Below, in pieces: positions 31,546 to 34,242 of a stretch of 34,242 nt of DNA; position 1 is the first letter of the stretch, and each line of letters starts with the position of its first letter. This DNA is from Bifidobacterium breve (lineage in GTDB: Bacteria; Actinomycetota; Actinomycetes; Nanopelagicales; Nanopelagicaceae). Under the pieces are notes generated by a model that was not told the DNA's origin, made no database searches, and was given only the letters and a program-made list of their open reading frames with translations. Position numbers and translations under genes: made by a program. Location: positions 1 through 34,242 of the forward strand of contig CAMCCH010000005.1 of NCBI GenBank assembly GCA_945873335.1, in the 5' to 3' direction.

Positions 31546-32918
31546 ACGGACTTCTTTACGGCAGCAGCAACAGCGGTGACAACGTGTGGATCAAAGACAC
31601 TGGGAACAATAAATGAGGCATTGAGTTGTTCTGGAGAAACGCAATCAGCAATTGCTTCTGCAGCAGCGATGAGAAGCTCATCAGTAATTTTGCTCGCATT
31701 TGCATCAAGTAATCCTCTAAAAATTCCAGGGAAAGCCAGAACATTATTTATCTGATTCGGTTGATCACTTCGACCCGTTGCTACGACTGCTGCATACTTT
31801 CGAGCAATCACTGGATCGATTTCAGGATCTGGGTTAGCTAGTGCAAAAACTATTGAACCCTTCGCCATAGAGGCAACATCGGATTCCGAAATGACATTAG
31901 GTGCGCTGACACCAATAAAGATATCAGCCCCATTCATTGCATCTGAGATATTGCCTGAAAAGTTATTTGGATTGCAATTATCTATAAACCAGGTGCGCAT
32001 CGGATCATCGCTCTTGGTATCTCTACAGATAACCCCATCTTTATCAAAACCAATTATGTTCTTAGCGCCACTCTTCACTAGTAGACGTGCAATTGCAGTT
32101 CCTGCTGCACCAGCACCACTCATGACGATTTTTACATCAGAGAGATTCTTCTTTACTAATTTCAAAGAGTTTCTTAGTGCGGCAGATACAACTATTGCTG
32201 TTCCATGTTGATCGTCATGAAAAACAGGAATATCTAGAAGTTCGCGCAGACGACGTTCAATTTCAAAACAACGAGGAGCCGAAATATCTTCTAGATTTAT
32301 ACCGCCATAAACGGGAGCAATCAATTGAACAGTACGAACGATTTCATCAATATCTTGGGAATCAATACAGACTGGCCACGCATCAACATCTGCAAAACGC
32401 TTGAAGAGTGCAGCTTTACCCTCCATCACCGGAAGTGCTGCAGCAGGTCCAATATTTCCAAGCCCTAATACAGCTGAACCATCCGTTACGACAGCAACAG
32501 TATTTCGTTTGATTGTGAGGCGACGGGCATTTGCTGGCTCATCGGCAATTGCCTGACAAATACGCGCAACTCCAGGTGTATAGGCACGGGATAGATCATC
32601 ACGCGTCTTTAGCGGAACTTTAGATTGAATCTCAATTTTGCCACCGAGGTGTAATAAGAATGTTCGATCGCTAACTTTGCGAACCGTAAGCTCTGGTTTC
32701 TTATCAATTGCCTCTGTTATTTCCTCGGCATGGGCAGCATCAATTGTGTCGCAAGTTATATCTATTACAACTTTTTCTAATAATGATTCAACGACATCGA
32801 GTGCGGTAATAGTCGCGCCCGCACCAGTAATTACTGCAGTTGCGAGGGCTACTGGCTGACTAGAAGGATGACCTTCAACGCGAATCGTAATTCCATAGCC
32901 GGGGCTAGTGGATGCCAT
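31542..32918 (-). CDS. NAD-dependent malic enzyme with N-terminal ACT-like domain
   Basis: This 458-aa protein converts malate to pyruvate and CO2. Residues 1-85 resemble an ACT regulatory domain (ITIRVEGHPSSQPVALATAVITGAGATITALDVVE), which suggests amino-acid or metabolite control. The catalytic part contains the substrate motif RAYTPGVA, VTDGSAVLGLGNIGP, the metal-binding stretch INLEDISAPRCFEIE, FHDDQHGTAIV and the nucleotide loop GAGAAGTAI. A short bacterial malic enzyme with no phosphotransacetylase tail is expected at this length. It starts directly after the upp stop (TAGATG) and is translationally coupled to dedA. Confidence 0.93.
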   Translation of the reverse strand: MASTSPGYGITIRVEGHPSSQPVALATAVITGAGATITALDVVESLLEKVVIDITCDTIDAAHAEEITEAIDKKPELTVRKVSDRTFLLHLGGKIEIQSKVPLKTRDDLSRAYTPGVARICQAIADEPANARRLTIKRNTVAVVTDGSAVLGLGNIGPAAALPVMEGKAALFKRFADVDAWPVCIDSQDIDEIVRTVQLIAPVYGGINLEDISAPRCFEIERRLRELLDIPVFHDDQHGTAIVVSAALRNSLKLVKKNLSDVKIVMSGAGAAGTAIARLLVKSGAKNIIGFDKDGVICRDTKSDDPMRTWFIDNCNPNNFSGNISDAMNGADIFIGVSAPNVISESDVASMAKGSIVFALANPDPEIDPVIARKYAAVVATGRSDQPNQINNVLAFPGIFRGLLDANASKITDELLIAAAEAIADCVSPEQLNASFIVPSVFDPHVVTAVAAAVKKSV

Positions 32919-33557
32919 CTAGACAACTCCGTAAAGTCGATCACCGGCATCGCCGAGCCCAGGAACAATGTAACCATGTTCATTTAGTTTTTCGTCGAGC
33001 GCACCTGTAACAAGTGTGATTGGTACTTTGTTATTAGCAAACTCTTTTTCAACCGCTGCGATACCTTCAGGTGCTGCGAGGATACAAATTGCAGTGATAT
33101 CTGTTGCGCCAAGATCTATAAGGAAATGAAAGGCAGCGATAAGAGTTCCGCCCGTTGCAAGCATGGGATCTAAAACAAAACATTGACGTCCTGAGAGATC
33201 TTCAGGAAGACGATTTGCATAAGTACTAGCTTGTAAAGTTTTTTCATCGCGAACCATTCCAAGAAAACCGATTTCTGCGGTAGGAACTAGTTTCGCCATT
33301 CCTTCGAGCATTCCAAGTCCAGCACGAAGAATAGGAACAACAACAGGACGAGGCTCGGCCATTTTCTTGCCCTCTGTCTTTGTAACAGGAGTGGTAATTT
33401 TCACCGTCATAGTGCGCACATCGCGTGTGGCTTCATATGCCAACAGAGTTACAAGTTCTTCGACGAGTCGCCGGAATGTCGGTGAATCAGTCCTTTCATC
33501 ACGCAGAACCGTCAACTTGTGTGAAATCAGTGGATGATCGGCGACATGTACTTTCAT
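32919..33557 (-). CDS. upp: Uracil phosphoribosyltransferase
   Basis: This 212-aa salvage enzyme makes UMP from uracil and PRPP. Motifs include the N-terminal [29 protein letters not shown], the PRPP-binding [11 protein letters not shown] and the uracil-binding C-terminus [16 protein letters not shown]. Length is standard. It is the first gene of the upp-malic enzyme-dedA run. TAAGGT on the minus strand ends 7 nt before its ATG, so it is probably leaderless, although AGGA also lies in that gap. Confidence 0.97.
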   Translation of the reverse strand: MKVHVADHPLISHKLTVLRDERTDSPTFRRLVEELVTLLAYEATRDVRTMTVKITTPVTKTEGKKMAEPRPVVVPILRAGLGMLEGMAKLVPTAEIGFLGMVRDEKTLQASTYANRLPEDLSGRQCFVLDPMLATGGTLIAAFHFLIDLGATDITAICILAAPEGIAAVEKEFANNKVPITLVTGALDEKLNEHGYIVPGLGDAGDRLYGVV

Positions 33558-33564
33558 GCTTCCT

Positions 33565-33570
33565 ACCTTA
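33565..33570 (-). promoter_or_regulatory. -10 box TAAGGT before upp
   Basis: TAAGGT on the minus strand ends 7 nt before the upp ATG at 33557. The intervening AGGAAGC contains AGGA but too close for an ideal Shine-Dalgarno. Confidence 0.4.
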
Positions 33571-33617
33571 CAGGGCTTTCTTTCTCATTCAATAAGTGAA
33601 ACTATGTGCATGCGAAA

Positions 33618-33625
33618 GGGGGGGG
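33618..33625 (+). repeat. Homopolymer of eight G in the ribosome-binding region
   Basis: AAAGGGGGGGG sits 6 nt before the ATG at 33632 and serves as an exceptionally G-rich Shine-Dalgarno. A run this long is prone to slippage or to sequencing error. It lies within the alternative upstream reading frame (GTG at 33596), whose frame would depend on the run length. Confidence 0.6.
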
Positions 33626-33631
33626 TGCGGA

Positions 33632-34183
33632 ATGGCAGATATATTGGACGATCACGATGACGATATCGAAGAGTTCGACGACTTAGATGCAGTCGAAGAT
33701 AAAACTGAACCAGAGACCCACCTCACAGATGAAAGCGATATTGCTGTTGCTGCGTGGCATGAAGATGGACGATGGACACTTGCCACATTGCCAGATGCTC
33801 ACGATATTCCACAAATAATTACTCGCCTTAAAGCACAACAAACAAATGGTGGCGCACTCGCACTTATTGCAATTGATGAAGAATTCTTTATTTTAGTGAG
33901 AGTTTTAGGAACTCACATATCTCTATTTCTTAGTGATGCAACGTGTGCCCTCGATTATGAAGTTGCAGAAGAATTCCTAGAAATTGCAGATTTACCAATG
34001 CCCGAAGATGATGATGAAAGTTTCCCTGTCGGAAACCTGGATATTTTTTCTGATTTAGGAATGAATCAAATGGAAATCGAGGCAATTTGTGCTGATGAAG
34101 AATTATTTCCAGATGAGCAACTAGAGGCGATTGCATCACGACTTGGTTTTGGCGATCAGTTTGCAGAGTTACTAGGACTGTGA
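33632..34183 (+). CDS. tRNA adenosine deaminase-associated protein (actinobacterial)
   Basis: This acidic protein of about 183 aa begins MADILDDHDDDIEEFDDLD. It contains AVAAWHEDGRWTLATLP and FFILVRVLGTHISLFLSDATCALDYEVAEEFLEI, matching the actinobacterial protein found next to tadA. Its role is not established; constant linkage to tadA suggests a partner or regulator of the tRNA-editing enzyme. The ATG at 33632 is chosen over the GTG at 33596 because the poly-G Shine-Dalgarno sits 6 nt upstream. The tadA start overlaps its stop (GTGA). Confidence 0.88.
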   Translation: MADILDDHDDDIEEFDDLDAVEDKTEPETHLTDESDIAVAAWHEDGRWTLATLPDAHDIPQIITRLKAQQTNGGALALIAIDEEFFILVRVLGTHISLFLSDATCALDYEVAEEFLEIADLPMPEDDDESFPVGNLDIFSDLGMNQMEIEAICADEELFPDEQLEAIASRLGFGDQFAELLGL

Positions 34184-34242
34184 ACGATCAAGAATCTATG
34201 CGAGCAGCTCTAGCTGTTGCGCAAGAAGCGCTACGTACAGGT
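34180..34242 (+). CDS. tadA: tRNA-specific adenosine deaminase, 5' part (runs off the window)
   Basis: Only the first 21 codons are present (GTG start, MNDQESMRAALAVAQEALRTG). This matches the first helix of TadA, which deaminates A34 to inosine in tRNA-Arg. The GTG overlaps the TGA of the preceding gene, so translation is coupled. The catalytic HAE and PCxxC motifs would lie beyond the window. Identification rests mostly on the associated protein upstream and the helix pattern. Confidence 0.7.
   Translation, partial: MNDQESMRAALAVAQEALRTG

Overview
This window looks like a streamlined, AT-leaning actinobacterial chromosome segment, probably a freshwater planktonic lineage of the Nanopelagicales/acI type. 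That assignment is an inference from four things: actinobacterial hallmark genes (a GuaB1-type CBS/IMPDH protein and the acidic tRNA adenosine deaminase-associated protein directly before tadA), low-GC codon choice, almost no intergenic space, and many start codons lying 6-8 bases after a TAnnnT box with no Shine-Dalgarno (leaderless genes). I see no IS element, prophage, CRISPR array, rRNA or complete tRNA.

Layout. (1) 1-4946: a polyol block. A divergent SDR dehydrogenase faces a four-gene operon: fused DhaK-DhaL-type kinase, RpiB-type isomerase, TIM-type isomerase and zinc alcohol dehydrogenase. These are the enzyme families used to take erythritol/threitol through erythrulose and erythrulose phosphate to D-erythrose 4-phosphate. 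(2) 4952-15636: amino-group metabolism and transport. A class III aminotransferase precedes glutamate dehydrogenase. A second class III aminotransferase precedes a one-ATPase, two-permease ABC-2 exporter. Divergent from these is a methylmalonate/malonate-semialdehyde dehydrogenase, coupled to a DUF5060/DUF4038-like glycosidase and followed by a lone MalG-type sugar permease. (3) 15688-18584: guaB1 and an exported, membrane-anchored endonuclease/exonuclease/phosphatase-fold protein. (4) 18516-25049: an amino-sugar block. SIS isomerase/deaminase, ROK kinase, NagA-type deacetylase and a SnoaL-like protein run one way; a DeoR regulator, class II aldolase and GT-B glycosyltransferase run the other. 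Perfect inverted repeats lie in the divergent promoter. This resembles an N-acetylgalactosamine (Aga) pathway. (5) 25072-30995: nitroreductase, kynA-kynU tryptophan degradation, an ABC-F protein, a UPF0114 membrane protein and a DUF606 transporter. (6) 30940-34242: DedA, NAD-malic enzyme and upp on the minus strand, then the tRNA deaminase-associated protein and the start of tadA.

Together the genes describe a heterotroph that scavenges small dissolved compounds: C4 polyols, amino sugars, amino acids or amines, tryptophan and nucleobases. It feeds them into the pentose phosphate pathway, glycolysis and acetyl-/propionyl-CoA. Convergent genes overlap (69 nt and 56 nt), and divergent genes can share a 24-nt promoter.

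The strongest items for a second look are the complete tetritol pathway with non-canonical isomerase motifs, the window-wide leaderless promoter pattern (including back-to-back divergent -10 boxes that overlap by 2 bp), the operator-like palindromes in the amino-sugar and semialdehyde-dehydrogenase promoters, and the operon joining an aminotransferase to an ABC-2 exporter.
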